Positions 45,349 to 55,770 are shown, numbered from the stretch's first letter. The stretch is DNA of 64,000 nucleotides from Pseudomonas viridiflava (GCF_900580865.1 NZ_UTBZ01000060.1:124001-188000); one strand, 5' to 3'. Notes: generated by a model not told the origin, from the letters alone. Made by a program: numbers and translations.

Positions 45349-45927
45349 GTGACCGAGATAAAACTTCATCCTTCCCTGGATAGCGGTCTATCCCCTGCCG
45401 CCACGAACTTTGCCGGAGGCACGCTGCAATGCCTGTGCCCCACCGATAAAGTCGAAATTGCCATCGATGCTCAGACACTTCATAACCACGCTTGTGGTTG
45501 CAGTAAATGCTGGAAACCGGAGGGTGCCAAATTCGCCGTGATCGCGGTCGTGCCACGGGCGAATGTCAGCGTCACCGCAAACGCGCAGAAGCTCGCTATC
45601 GTTGACGATACGGCGGTTATTCAGCGCCATGCCTGCAAGGCGTGTCATGCACACCTGTACGGACGTATCGAGAACAAGGATCACGCGTTTTATGGTCTGG
45701 ACTTCGTTCATACCGAATTGTCCCCGCAAACGGGCTGGTCTGCACCGGGGTTCGCGGCGTTCGTTTCTTCGATCATTGAAACCGGCACCCCTCCTGAGCA
45801 GATGAAGGGCATCCGTACACGTCTGCGCTCAATCGGACTGGAGACCTACGACTGCCTGTCCCCGGACTTGATGGATGTATTGGCAACCCAAGTCGCCAAG
45901 CTCAAAGGCATCGCGCAGACTCACTGA
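45349..45927 (+). CDS. gfa: S-(hydroxymethyl)glutathione synthase
   Basis: 192 residues, GTG start at 45349 with GGAG eight bases upstream. Zinc-binding Cys of the Gfa/CENP-V fold: [24 protein letters not shown], and [26 protein letters not shown]. It speeds the condensation of formaldehyde with glutathione, feeding FrmA encoded 65 bp upstream. The combination frmA-gfa is a standard formaldehyde detoxification pair. Confidence 0.92.
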   Translation: MTEIKLHPSLDSGLSPAATNFAGGTLQCLCPTDKVEIAIDAQTLHNHACGCSKCWKPEGAKFAVIAVVPRANVSVTANAQKLAIVDDTAVIQRHACKACHAHLYGRIENKDHAFYGLDFVHTELSPQTGWSAPGFAAFVSSIIETGTPPEQMKGIRTRLRSIGLETYDCLSPDLMDVLATQVAKLKGIAQTH

Positions 45928-45952
45928 TACGGGTAACCGTCAGTTCTGCACT

Positions 45953-45993
45953 AAAAAAGGCGCCTCCAATCGATTTGAACAATTGACGGCGCC
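45953..45993 (-). terminator. Terminator of the BVMO operon
   Basis: GGCGCC at both ends plus inner CAAT/ATTG pairs (45959-45993) form a hairpin; on the minus strand it is followed by TTTTTT (45953-45958). It lies 52 bp after the glycerol-dehydrogenase-like stop and closes the six-gene minus-strand operon; the convergent gfa gene may use it too. Confidence 0.7.
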
Positions 45994-46045
45994 AAACCGT
46001 TTTCGAGCGCTGTAAACGCCTCAACACGGGCACCCAATCAAGTGG

Positions 46046-47170
46046 CTAGTGCACAGCCTTTTGTCGCTTGAAACCATGCAGCAATGCGTCAGTCGCCACG
46101 ATCGCGTCATACACAAGGTTCGGCGTCACCGTGAAAGGCATGTTGTGCATCGTGTCGTTTTTATCGCAGGCCAACTCGGCGACTTTTCTCCACTCCGCTT
46201 CTTTGAAGTGTTTGAGCCCCAAGTCTTCGAGCGTCAGAGGCAAACCCACGGCCATGGCAATGTCCACCACCTCCTCAATCTCCGCCATAGGTGCAGCTTC
46301 CATCACGAGCTGGGTGAATAGGCCGAACACAACCTTTTCTCCGTGCTGCGCGCCGTGCAGATCATGCACGTTGGTCATCCCGTTATGGATCGCATGCGCA
46401 GCGGCGCAACCACCCGACTCAGCCCCGACCGCCGACATGTAGATGGTGGCCTCAATCGTATTCTCCAGGGCGGCGGTAATGGCTTTCTTCTGCACTGCGA
46501 ATGCCGCTTGGGCCGAATACTTTTTGATGGTCTCGTAGCACGTTTGCGCAATCGCAAACCCGATCAATGTGGGTTTGAGCATCTTGCCGTCATTGCCCAG
46601 GATCAGATTGTCGCGATGCGCGGAAAAACACGCCCGCGCCTCGAAATATGTGGCCAGACCGTCACCCACGCCCGCAGCAAAAAAACGCGGGGGTTGCTCG
46701 GCCAGAATGCGTGTATCGGCTAAAACAACGTCCGGGTTTTTGGATAAAAACAAATAGCGATTAAACGTATCGTCTTCGTTGTAAATCACCGAAATCGCAG
46801 TACAGGGCGCGTCCGTAGAGGCTAGGGTAGGCAGGATCAGCACGGGTTTTTCCAGGAAATGTGCCGCCGCCTTAGCGGTATCCAGTGTTTTCCCGCCCCC
46901 TATCCCGACGACATAATCAGCACCACGCGCCGCTTCCACGTGCCGGTTGATTTCACTGTCGCAACACTGCCCTCCAAACACCGCCAACTCTGCGCGTTGT
47001 TCGTTGTTGAACCCTGGCATCGCTTTCTCATGAACCCGGCCAACGATAAATTGATCGCAGATCAGATACGCATTGGCCCCGAAGGCCTTACCATGGACCG
47101 CTAAATTTAACAACGCATCGGCCTGGACCAGAAATTTGCCCGGCGATGCAATACATTTGGTGATAGTCAT
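46046..47170 (-). CDS. Glycerol dehydrogenase family (iron/zinc type III alcohol dehydrogenase)
   Basis: 374 residues, GldA size. NAD-binding GIGGGKTLDTAKAAAH, metal ligands in GVGDGLATYFEAR (Asp), AAHAIHNGMTNVHDLHGAQHGEKV (two His). GldA oxidises glycerol or vicinal diols to hydroxyketones. As the last gene of an operon with a Baeyer-Villiger monooxygenase and an acetoin-reductase-like SDR, it may act on a diol or cyclic hydroxyketone rather than glycerol. Good ribosome site GAGGGAAAGAG before ATG. Confidence 0.87.
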   Translation of the reverse strand: MTITKCIASPGKFLVQADALLNLAVHGKAFGANAYLICDQFIVGRVHEKAMPGFNNEQRAELAVFGGQCCDSEINRHVEAARGADYVVGIGGGKTLDTAKAAAHFLEKPVLILPTLASTDAPCTAISVIYNEDDTFNRYLFLSKNPDVVLADTRILAEQPPRFFAAGVGDGLATYFEARACFSAHRDNLILGNDGKMLKPTLIGFAIAQTCYETIKKYSAQAAFAVQKKAITAALENTIEATIYMSAVGAESGGCAAAHAIHNGMTNVHDLHGAQHGEKVVFGLFTQLVMEAAPMAEIEEVVDIAMAVGLPLTLEDLGLKHFKEAEWRKVAELACDKNDTMHNMPFTVTPNLVYDAIVATDALLHGFKRQKAVH

Positions 47171-47244
47171 CTCTTTCCCTCACGTCGCATGCGTGAAACG
47201 CTCAACGGGTGCACGCTTGAGCGCTCCTCTGCAAGAATGACGAA

Positions 47245-48057
<813 letters not shown>

Positions 48058-48086
48058 TTACAGACTGCTCACACATCTGCCCAAGC

Positions 48087-49418
48087 TCAGAAGCTTGCCT
48101 GCAGCTTCATACCGGCGACCCAGGCATTGTCCACCTCGTAGACGCCACCTGGATTGCGCACGTACTGCACGTTCGGGCGCACGGTCAGCCAGTTGGTCAC
48201 GTGTACGCCGTAATTAAGTTCGATGTTGTATTCGCTGTGCTGCACAGGAACGTACTGTGGGTCGTCGTAATCACTGATGCCCGTGGTGTCGTTGATAAGG
48301 CGCTGGCGCTTGGTCACGTCGTCATTCACCTTGAGACGTGCGATACCGACGCCGAGGTCATCTTGGGGCCGCGCATCAAACGCGCCTTTGTAGACCGCGC
48401 CGATATTCTGGAAGCTTTCGATACCGCTGGTGGCTTTGTCATGCACGGTCAGGCTTGCAAATACGCTCAGACCGCGCGAAGCATCGCCGTTACGGGTTGT
48501 GAGCTGCTGTTGGCCGATTATCCATGCGCCGTGTTTGCTACTGCGTGACTTTGGCGCCTGGCCGGTCAACACCTGCGGGTTACCGTTGACGTCGTCGTAC
48601 AGATCGTTGGCGCTGGCACTGCTGTGGTAGTAACCCAAGCGGTATTCACCGGGTAAGGCATCTTTACCGACGGTTGGCTTCCAGATGACCTCCACCGGCA
48701 CCAACGCGCCTTTGGTGCCACTGCCGCTGAGCTTGAAACCGTTGCCTGTCTCCAGGTACGACGGATTTTGCTCATACACCCCGACCTGCACCGCCCAGCG
48801 ATCATCGAGGTTATAGCGCACGCGCACGCCCCACTGGCTCACTGGTCCGCTGTACCAGACATCACCGGCGACGTTGCCGATGGGGGCACTGCAAAACGAC
48901 AGACTCTGGAAGTCGCAGGGAAAACTGGCGAAGTCTTCGTTGACGCCCACGCGGCCGAACTTGAGATCCAGGGCGCTGTTGAAAAATTTCTGGCGGTACC
49001 ACATCTGGGTCAGGCGCCAGGTCTGTCCCCTGCCCCACACCTCCTGCACCGAACTGAGTTGTGGCGCGCGGGGATCAGAAACGCGCTCGTCGGAGAGGTT
49101 GTTACCGTTGCGTTCCGTCACCAGCAACTGGAACTCTGCGTCATTCCAGCCGAGTAATTTTTGCAAGTCCAGGTGAGTGCCCAGTGCCCATTGCGCGGTG
49201 TAGCGCGCCGTTCGGTCATGGTTATAGCCTCCGTGGACATTGGTGGCAGCTTCGCCGACGTAACCGACGATCACGTCAACGCCCTGCTCCAGTAGCTCTC
49301 TGCGTACCCCGCCCCAATCTCCGGTTCCCCATCTCGAGGCAGTGTCGTCCGCCGAGGCCGGCACAGCGATGCATGACAGGAGCCCGAGCCCCAGCGGCAA
49401 TTTCCAAGCGATGTTCAT
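48087..49418 (-). CDS. oprB: Carbohydrate-selective porin, OprB family
   Basis: 443 residues with a signal peptide (1-23, SCIAVPASA/D). The mature protein has RWGTGDWGGVRRELLEQGVDV at the start, alternating beta-strands, and ends in an aromatic strand WVAGMKLQASF with C-terminal Phe, as for outer-membrane barrels. OprB proteins admit glucose and other small neutral solutes. Its presence inside this operon suggests uptake of a polar, neutral substrate such as a polyol or hydroxyketone. A hairpin separates it from the upstream dehydrogenase gene. Confidence 0.87.
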   Translation of the reverse strand: MNIAWKLPLGLGLLSCIAVPASADDTASRWGTGDWGGVRRELLEQGVDVIVGYVGEAATNVHGGYNHDRTARYTAQWALGTHLDLQKLLGWNDAEFQLLVTERNGNNLSDERVSDPRAPQLSSVQEVWGRGQTWRLTQMWYRQKFFNSALDLKFGRVGVNEDFASFPCDFQSLSFCSAPIGNVAGDVWYSGPVSQWGVRVRYNLDDRWAVQVGVYEQNPSYLETGNGFKLSGSGTKGALVPVEVIWKPTVGKDALPGEYRLGYYHSSASANDLYDDVNGNPQVLTGQAPKSRSSKHGAWIIGQQQLTTRNGDASRGLSVFASLTVHDKATSGIESFQNIGAVYKGAFDARPQDDLGVGIARLKVNDDVTKRQRLINDTTGISDYDDPQYVPVQHSEYNIELNYGVHVTNWLTVRPNVQYVRNPGGVYEVDNAWVAGMKLQASF

Positions 49419-49465
49419 GTCGATTTATCCTATTGTTTTTATGTTTTACGACACAGCGTTGACCG

Positions 49466-49491
49466 GACCGCAGGGCAGCGCCCTGGCGGTC
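49466..49491. terminator. Hairpin between semialdehyde dehydrogenase and oprB
   Basis: GACCGCAGGGC pairs with GCCCTGGCGGTC with one bulged G and a 3-nt loop. On the minus strand no T run follows, so it is more likely a processing or attenuating stem that lowers or stabilises downstream message than a full stop. Confidence 0.45.
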
Positions 49492-49531
49492 ACTCAAGAA
49501 AGCAATCAGTTGAAAAATGGGGCGCTACAGA

Positions 49532-50980
49532 TCAAATGCCGGCCAGGCACAGGTATTTGATCTCAAGGTAATCCTCCAGCCCGTATTTGGAGCCTTCGCG
49601 GCCAACACCCGACGCCTTGACCCCACCAAACGGCGCGGCTTCGGAGCTGATAATGCCGGTGTTGACTCCGACGATGCCGTACTCCAGCGCCTCGCCCAAA
49701 CGAAACACCCGGCTCAGGTTTGCGGTGTAGAAATACGCCGCCAGGCCGAACTCGGTGTCGTTGGCTTTAGCGATGACCTCGGCGTCATCGAAGAAGCGAA
49801 AGACCGGTGCAAGCGGGCCGAAAGTCTCCTCTTTGGCGACGCGCGCGGTGTCCGGCACATCCACCAGGATCGTGGGCTCAAAGAAATTGGCGCCCTGGGT
49901 ATGTGCACCACCGCCCTGGACTACCTTGGCGCCTTTGGCCAAGGCATCCTCAATATGCTCGCGTACCTTGGCGACGGCCTTACCATCAATCAGCGGCCCA
50001 AGCGTGACGCCCTCGCTAAAACCATCGCCAATCTTCAGAGCGCCCACCGCGCAAGCCAGTTTGTCGACGAAAGCGTCATACACCTTGTCATGCACGTACA
50101 AGCGATTGGCGCAGACGCAGGTCTGCCCTGCATTGCGAAACTTCGAAGCGAGCGCACCCTCAACGGCAGCGTCCAGGTCGGCATCGTCGAATACAACAAA
50201 GGGTGCGTTGCCGCCCAGTTCCAGAGAGACTTTTTTGATGTCGTGAGCGCATTTTCCCATGATCTGGCGCCCGATCTCAGTGGACCCCGTGAAGGAAATC
50301 TTGCGTACGACCGGGTTGCTGGTCAGCTCCTCGGCAATCTCTGCCGCAGCACCCGTGACCACCGACAGCACACCTTTGGGAATGCCTGCCTGTTCGGCGA
50401 GGTACACCAGCGCCAGTGCCGAGAACGGCGTCTGGGAGGCCGGCTTGATGACCATTGTGCAACCCGCGGCCAGCGCCGGACCGGCTTTGCGGGTGATCAT
50501 TGCGCTGGGAAAGTTCCACGGCGTAATGGCGGCGCAAACACCCACGGGCTGCTTGATGACCAGCAGACGCTTGTCCGTTGCGCCTGGGATGATATCGCCA
50601 TAGACCCGCTTCGCTTCCTCCGCATACCACTCGATATAGGACGCGGCGAAGACTATTTCACCCAGCGCTTCAGGCAGCGGCTTACCCTGCTCCAGCGTCA
50701 TGATGTGCGCTAGGTCATGCTGGTTTTCGATAATCAAGTCGTACCAACGGCGCAGCGCATTGGCACGCGCCTTGGCCGACAGCTCACGCCAGGCCGGCAA
50801 CGCGTGCTCAGCCGCTTCGATGGCCCGGCGTGTTTCAGCCTTGCCCATGCGCGGCACCTGGCCGATAGTGGCGCCCGTCGATGGGTTGCTCACCGTGATC
50901 GTGGCTTCGCTGTCTGCCGCCAGCCATTCACCGTCGATAAAGGCTTGATGACGCATGAGTTCGGGGTTGTTCAAGTTCAT
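49532..50980 (-). CDS. Succinate-semialdehyde dehydrogenase family (GabD-like)
   Basis: 482 residues, GabD length. Catalytic Glu in LELGGNAPFVVFDDADLD, nucleophilic Cys in NAGQTCVCANRLYVHDKV, NAD-binding GSTEIGRQIM, and TPWNFPSAMITRK. GabD-type enzymes oxidise omega-oxo acids such as succinate or glutarate semialdehyde and could accept 6-oxohexanoate. Its ATG overlaps the BVMO stop by 4 bp (ATGA), so the two enzymes are made together. In context it probably makes a dicarboxylic acid from an oxo acid. Confidence 0.9.
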   Translation of the reverse strand: MNLNNPELMRHQAFIDGEWLAADSEATITVSNPSTGATIGQVPRMGKAETRRAIEAAEHALPAWRELSAKARANALRRWYDLIIENQHDLAHIMTLEQGKPLPEALGEIVFAASYIEWYAEEAKRVYGDIIPGATDKRLLVIKQPVGVCAAITPWNFPSAMITRKAGPALAAGCTMVIKPASQTPFSALALVYLAEQAGIPKGVLSVVTGAAAEIAEELTSNPVVRKISFTGSTEIGRQIMGKCAHDIKKVSLELGGNAPFVVFDDADLDAAVEGALASKFRNAGQTCVCANRLYVHDKVYDAFVDKLACAVGALKIGDGFSEGVTLGPLIDGKAVAKVREHIEDALAKGAKVVQGGGAHTQGANFFEPTILVDVPDTARVAKEETFGPLAPVFRFFDDAEVIAKANDTEFGLAAYFYTANLSRVFRLGEALEYGIVGVNTGIISSEAAPFGGVKASGVGREGSKYGLEDYLEIKYLCLAGI

Positions 50981-52656
50981 TGCAGGTTCTCCGTTACGCG
51001 ACGCTTGGTCGCGCCTTCGAGACTGACGGCCTTGAACTTGAAGCCCCGGTAGTCATCGTTCTTGACCGCTGCCAAATGTTCGTTGAAGGCTCCCAATCCC
51101 CCCATGTAGAAATACACCTTGTTGCTTTTGCCGGGGATATTGGCACCGAAGATCCACGAATCAGTCTTGGCAAAAAGCGTTTGATCAGCAATGTCCTGGC
51201 AAGTCTTGCCCCATTCCTGCTCGCTTCGCGCAGACGGCTCCACACAGGCGAGCTCGTTCTGCTCCATGAAACCAACTAGGTCGCAGACCCACTCCACTTC
51301 GGTCTCAATCGTCGGCGGAAGATTGGTAAACGGACCGTTAGGCCCCAGGATCATGAACATATTCGGGAATTTGGCGGTGGCCACCGACAGGTAGCTGGAC
51401 GGGCCGTCCGCCCAGTGATCTTTCATCGAGGTGTTGTCGCGCCCACGGATATCGATGCGCTTGTAGTTACCGTCCACGGCATCAAAACCGGTGGCAAACA
51501 CCAACACATCCAGTTCGTGCTCAACCCCATCTGCCGTACGAACGCCCTTGGCAGTGATTTCTTCGATCGGGTTGGCCTTGACGTCCACCAGCGACACGTT
51601 GGCGCGGTTGAAGGTAGCGTAGTACCCGCTGTCACACAGCGGGCGCTTGGCGTAGAGATCGCGGGGCATCAACTTGCGGGCTGTTTCCGGATCCTTGACG
51701 ATCTCGGCGATTTTCTCGCGAACGAAGTTTTGCGCCTCGATGTTGGCCTCTTCACTGGTGGCGATATCGTTAAAGGTCTGGAACATGTAGCGGAAACCGC
51801 CGCCGCCGTCCCAGGCGCGCTGGAAGATGGCTTTGCGTTCAGCAGCATCCACACTCATGGTGGGAATGTCGCTTTCGGGGAAGCCGAACGCCAGGCGCGA
51901 GGACCGCACCTCCTGCCAGATCGCGTCGTAGTTGCGTTTAATGTCGTCGACGTAATCGCGACTGACCGGGCCGTTGCCCACCGGCACGGTGTACTGCGCA
52001 GAGCGCTGGAACACGGTGAGGTGGCCGACCGTCGGTGCGATCGCGGTGATGACCTGGCACCCTGTCGAACCCGTGCCGATCACACCTACGCGCTTGCCTT
52101 CCAGCACAGCGTCGGCCGGCCAGTTGGCAGTGTGATACATGCTCCCCTTGAACTGATCGAGGCCTTTGATCTTGGGCACATTCGTCGCGGACAACAGGCC
52201 CAGCGCCGTCACCAGGTATTTGGCGCTGTATTGATGACCATCATCGGCCGTGACCAGCCAGCGGCTGCTCTGCTCATCGAACACGGCGGCGGTGATGCCT
52301 GTTTCAAGCTGGATATCGCGGCGCAGGTCGTGGCGATCCACGGCGTGGTTCAGGTAGGACAGGATCTGTGGCTGGGTCAGGTAGCGCGTGGTGATGTCCC
52401 ATTCCTGGCACAGTTCGCGGTCCCAGGAGAAGCAATAGACGAACGATTCACTGTCGGATAACGCGCCGGGGTAGCGGTTCCAGAACCAGGTACCGCCGAT
52501 GCCACCGGCCTTGTCGAAGGCGCGCACCTTTAAGCCCAGTTCATCGCGCAATTTCTTGAGCATGTAAATGCCACCGAAACCTGCACCAATCACAATAGCG
52601 TCGTAGTTGATAACGTCGGTGCCAACGGAACGTTTGGCCAGAACTGTAGTTGTCAT
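50977..52656 (-). CDS. Baeyer-Villiger monooxygenase (class B flavoprotein)
   Basis: 559 residues. FAD motif GAGFGG (24-29), the BVMO fingerprint FKGSMYHTANWP (169-180), NADPH motif GTGSTG (194-199), and GGTWFWNRYPGALSDSES, typical of cyclohexanone-monooxygenase-type enzymes. It inserts an oxygen next to a ketone carbonyl to give an ester or lactone using NADPH and O2. Start ATG follows AGGAGAA. Second gene of the sigma-54 operon; the lactone/ester hydrolase expected after it is not in the operon. Ketone substrate not known. Confidence 0.91.
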   Translation of the reverse strand: MTTTVLAKRSVGTDVINYDAIVIGAGFGGIYMLKKLRDELGLKVRAFDKAGGIGGTWFWNRYPGALSDSESFVYCFSWDRELCQEWDITTRYLTQPQILSYLNHAVDRHDLRRDIQLETGITAAVFDEQSSRWLVTADDGHQYSAKYLVTALGLLSATNVPKIKGLDQFKGSMYHTANWPADAVLEGKRVGVIGTGSTGCQVITAIAPTVGHLTVFQRSAQYTVPVGNGPVSRDYVDDIKRNYDAIWQEVRSSRLAFGFPESDIPTMSVDAAERKAIFQRAWDGGGGFRYMFQTFNDIATSEEANIEAQNFVREKIAEIVKDPETARKLMPRDLYAKRPLCDSGYYATFNRANVSLVDVKANPIEEITAKGVRTADGVEHELDVLVFATGFDAVDGNYKRIDIRGRDNTSMKDHWADGPSSYLSVATAKFPNMFMILGPNGPFTNLPPTIETEVEWVCDLVGFMEQNELACVEPSARSEQEWGKTCQDIADQTLFAKTDSWIFGANIPGKSNKVYFYMGGLGAFNEHLAAVKNDDYRGFKFKAVSLEGATKRRVTENLQ

Positions 52657-52782
52657 TATGTTCTCCTGTTTCGATCAGAGCGCCTGCAGGCTTCAACGCA
52701 ATAACAAAGTTGCAGGCAAGCCGTATCCGCTCCCCTGAATAAGGATTCAGCGGACGTAAACTTGAAAAGTGAACGGGGTCAG

Positions 52783-53583
52783 TTAGAGCGAGAAGCCGCC
52801 ATCAACAGCAATCGCCTGCCCGGTAACGTGTGGCGCGCACGCCAGGTAAACGGCCAATTGGCCCATGTCTTCCACGGTTTGCGCTTGCCCTTGAGGCAGC
52901 AGGCTGGACTGATGTCGCTCCCAGGATTGCACTTCGGTTTCGCCGGGTTGCGCCCAGCGCGCGGAAAGCCCCTCATCACCGCGCCACATCCCGGTGCCCA
53001 CCACGCCTGGGCAGAGGGCGTTAACCGTGATGCCTTCGCGGGCAACTTCCTTGGCAAAGGCATTGGTAAAACCGATCACAGCGAACTTGGAGGCGCTGTA
53101 ATGGGAGAGGTCCGGGAAACCGACTTTGCCGGCAATCGAGGCCAGATTGATAATGCGGCCGAAGTTATGCTCGCGCATCAGCTTGAGTTCGGCCTGGCAG
53201 CAGAGGAATACGCCACGGGCGTTGATGTTCATGATGCGGTCCCACTCGCTGACGGCCAACTCATCGACCCGACCGAGGCTGACAACGCCCGCGTTGTTGA
53301 TCGCCACATCCAGGCGGCCAAAGTGCGCCCTGACCTGCTCAATCAAACTGGCGATACTCTCGGGTTTGCTGACGTCAACTTGCAGGGCCACAGCCCGACG
53401 CCCCAGGGCCTGGACCAAGGCGGCAGCCTCTTGCGCGATCCCCAAGTCGTAATCGGCCAGCACCAGGTCAGCGCCCGCCTGGGCAAGGCTCAGCGCAATA
53501 CCCTGGCCAATGCCACGGCCAGCGCCGGTCACCAGGGCAACCTTGCCGTTCAGGGAGAAATTCACAGCGTTGAATTCACTCAT
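52783..53583 (-). CDS. Short-chain dehydrogenase/reductase, first gene of BVMO operon
   Basis: 266 residues. TGAGRGIGQGIAL (cofactor), NNAGVVSLGRVDEL, SHYSASKFAVIGFTNAFAKE (Tyr-x3-Lys), and VTGQAIAVDGGFSL at the end. As the first gene behind the -24/-12 promoter and directly before the BVMO gene (126 bp gap), it most likely oxidises a secondary alcohol to the ketone that the BVMO attacks, as ChnA does for cyclohexanol; this is inference by position. Confidence 0.88.
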   Translation of the reverse strand: MSEFNAVNFSLNGKVALVTGAGRGIGQGIALSLAQAGADLVLADYDLGIAQEAAALVQALGRRAVALQVDVSKPESIASLIEQVRAHFGRLDVAINNAGVVSLGRVDELAVSEWDRIMNINARGVFLCCQAELKLMREHNFGRIINLASIAGKVGFPDLSHYSASKFAVIGFTNAFAKEVAREGITVNALCPGVVGTGMWRGDEGLSARWAQPGETEVQSWERHQSSLLPQGQAQTVEDMGQLAVYLACAPHVTGQAIAVDGGFSL

Positions 53584-53649
53584 GTACTGCCTCTGTCATT
53601 ATTGTTGTTGAGATGCGACCGTTCGACGCGGCCTGCTGAGACAGACAGA

Positions 53650-53664
53650 GCAAGTGGGATGCCA
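53650..53664 (-). promoter_or_regulatory. Sigma-54 (-24/-12) promoter for the BVMO operon
   Basis: On the minus strand TGGCAT-CCCAC-TTGC matches the sigma-54 consensus TGGCAC-N5-TTGC with exact spacing and one change. It lies 67 bp before the SDR start codon, giving a leader of about 55 bases. The gene divergent from it encodes a sigma-54 activator with an intact GAFTGA motif. Confidence 0.82.
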
Positions 53665-53744
53665 ACACCTTTATATCCAGCCACAAAGCCCGGAATAGAA
53701 GGCTCAATGCTTGATTAATCGCAATCGCCCCACTGGCTGTCGTA

Positions 53745-53800
53745 AGACATAACCGCTCCAGTCTCACGTGGGACGTTGCGAATACTGAGCGGTTATGTCT
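53745..53800. promoter_or_regulatory. Upstream activating region: perfect 14-bp inverted repeat
   Basis: AGACATAACCGCTC at 53745-53758 is exactly inverted as GAGCGGTTATGTCT at 53787-53800, about 80-135 bp upstream of the -24 element. Distance and symmetry fit an enhancer for the bEBP encoded next door. The arms could also bind the regulator for autogenous control. Confidence 0.7.
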
Positions 53801-53896
53801 CACCGACACCGGCTGACGGATTCAGCTTGAAGGGATTGGCCAAGCCGCCTTTAATGGCCATCAACAGAAAAATAAGATCCAACCTTCGGAGGTACC

Positions 53897-55765
53897 ATGT
53901 CCTCTGTTTTTTCGAAGACTCATGTGGAACACGTGAGTCGCGTATTGCGCACTGCCCAGAATGCCCCGACCCTGCCGGTGCCGAATGCCATCCTCGATTC
54001 CTGGCGTCGCTCGGTGCAGCACTACAAGCTCGACCCGGGGTCCTTACAGGGACCGAGGGTGCTGGAGGCTCACCAGATCAATGAGCATCGCCAGCGTGTC
54101 GACGATTTCCTGCACCTGGCAGGTGATGAAATGTCACGTCTGCACAGCCGCGTACGCGACGCCGACTACTGTGTGATGCTCACCGATACCCTGGGATGTA
54201 CCGTCGATTACCGGATCGACTCAGCCCTGCGCGGCGAGTACCGGCGCTCCGGCATGGACGTCGGCACATGCTGGTCGGAGAAGGAGGAAGGCACGACCGC
54301 CGTCAGCGCGGTGCTGATCGACAAGCTGCCGGTCACCGTGCACAAACTCGATCATTTCCGTGCTGCGTTTATCGGCAATACCTGCTCTGCGGCGCCGATT
54401 TTTTCCCCCAGCGGCGAGATCCTGGCAGTACTGGACGTGTCTTCAGTGCGTGCTCCGGATGACCGCCGCAGCCAGCATCTGATTCGGCAAATGGTCATTC
54501 AAAGCGCCACGGAACTCGAAAATGCCTACTTCATGTACAGCACCCAAGACCTGTGGGTATTACGGGCACACCCCCTGCCCGGCTATGTCGACAGCCAGCC
54601 GCAATGCCTGTTCGCCTGGGACCGGGATGGCCGCATTGAGGCGCTCAACCCCGCCGCGCGGCGCCTGCTGTTACAGAGCTTTGGTGGAATCCCCGCGCAT
54701 ATTGACGAAGCCTTCACCTCAGCAAAGTTGCCCGCCGCTGGGGATGACAGCCTCCACTTTCTGCCTTCGATGGGGTTGCATGTGCGCCTCAAGTCACCCC
54801 GTCGCCCCATCAGCGCCGCAGTAGCCGGCCACCCGGCATCAGCGCCGGACCCCAAGGTTGCACAGGCAATGGAGCTGGCGGTACGGGTCAAGGATCGTGG
54901 TCTCCCCGTGCTGATCCATGGTGAAACCGGTGCGGGCAAGGAGTTTTTTGCGCTGCAATTGCATGCCGGCAGCAAACGTCGGGACAAGCCCTTTGTCGCA
55001 GTGAATTGTGCGGCGATCCCCGAGAGCCTGATAGAGAGTGAATTGTTCGGTTATGCCGCAGGCGCCTTTACGGGCGCTTCAACCAAAGGCATGCGAGGCC
55101 TGTTGCAGCAGGCCGACGGCGGCACGTTGTTTCTCGACGAAATCGGCGACATGCCCCTGGCCCTGCAAACGCGCTTGTTGCGCGTACTCAGCGAAGGTGA
55201 AGTGGCCCCCCTGGGCGGCGCGCGCACCCAGGCCATCGATATTCAGGTGATTTGTGCCAGCCACCGGGACATTGCCACACTGGTGGAAGCCGGCAGCTTT
55301 CGTGAAGATCTGTTTTTTCGCCTGAGCGGCGCACGCTTCGATATACCGCCACTACGCGAACGCAAAGACAAGCTGGCGTTGATCAACTCACTGCTGGACG
55401 ACGAGTGCGAGCGCTCGGGCGAGCGTGTAGAACTGAGCGAATCTGCGCTGGAAATGCTGCTGAATTACAGCTGGCCGGGCAACATGCGGCAACTGCATCA
55501 CGTGCTGCGATACGCCTGCGCTGTGTGTAAAAGCCAAGTGATCGGCGTAGATGATCTGCCAGTGACACTCGGCGCAAGTGCACCAGTGAAAGGCCAGGAG
55601 AACGTCAGCGGCAGCCCGGAACGCCAGGCGTTGATCGACACGCTTGTGCGCAACCGCTGGAAACCCCTGTTGGCCGCGCGAGAACTGGGGATCTCCCGTG
55701 CGACGCTGTACCGCAAAGTGAACTTGCATGGCATCAAAATGCCAGGCAAAGGATCGTACGACTGA
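53897..55765 (+). CDS. Sigma-54-dependent activator, AcoR-type (GAF-AAA+-Fis)
   Basis: 622 residues. N-terminal sensory part with SWRRS and a GAF-like region (about 60-210), AAA+ domain with Walker A GETGAGKE (342 onward), sigma-54 contact loop GAFTGA (389-394), Walker B with Asp414-Glu415 in TLFLDEIGD, and a C-terminal Fis HTH (AARELGISRATLYRK). The architecture matches AcoR regulators of acetoin and ketone catabolism. RBS GGAGGT is ideal. It is divergent from the BVMO operon and its UAS and -24/-12 promoter. Confidence 0.92.
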   Translation: MSSVFSKTHVEHVSRVLRTAQNAPTLPVPNAILDSWRRSVQHYKLDPGSLQGPRVLEAHQINEHRQRVDDFLHLAGDEMSRLHSRVRDADYCVMLTDTLGCTVDYRIDSALRGEYRRSGMDVGTCWSEKEEGTTAVSAVLIDKLPVTVHKLDHFRAAFIGNTCSAAPIFSPSGEILAVLDVSSVRAPDDRRSQHLIRQMVIQSATELENAYFMYSTQDLWVLRAHPLPGYVDSQPQCLFAWDRDGRIEALNPAARRLLLQSFGGIPAHIDEAFTSAKLPAAGDDSLHFLPSMGLHVRLKSPRRPISAAVAGHPASAPDPKVAQAMELAVRVKDRGLPVLIHGETGAGKEFFALQLHAGSKRRDKPFVAVNCAAIPESLIESELFGYAAGAFTGASTKGMRGLLQQADGGTLFLDEIGDMPLALQTRLLRVLSEGEVAPLGGARTQAIDIQVICASHRDIATLVEAGSFREDLFFRLSGARFDIPPLRERKDKLALINSLLDDECERSGERVELSESALEMLLNYSWPGNMRQLHHVLRYACAVCKSQVIGVDDLPVTLGASAPVKGQENVSGSPERQALIDTLVRNRWKPLLAARELGISRATLYRKVNLHGIKMPGKGSYD

Positions 55766-55770
55766 ACCTG

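Larger units (their letters stand above)
53584..53896. other. Divergent promoter region of BVMO operon and AcoR-type regulator
   Basis: No gene. It contains a sigma-54 promoter for the minus-strand operon and, between that and the regulator, a perfect 14-bp inverted repeat with an additional near-palindrome GTCTCACGTGGGAC at 53761-53774 in its centre. The regulator has its own start at 53897 with GGAGGT in front. Confidence 0.7.

Noticed and set aside
49517..50713. Open frame of nearly 400 codons antisense to the semialdehyde dehydrogenase
   Set aside because: Complete overlap with a well-conserved dehydrogenase and no recognisable protein pattern.
51415..52461. Open frame antisense to the BVMO gene
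   Set aside because: Mirror of conserved FAD/NADPH motifs; composition typical of shadow frames.
52681..52740. GCCTGCAGGC palindrome and TTGCAGGC repeat between SDR and BVMO genes
   Set aside because: Short symmetric runs in a GC-rich gap; no -24/-12 promoter or T tract, so no support for a second promoter or terminator.
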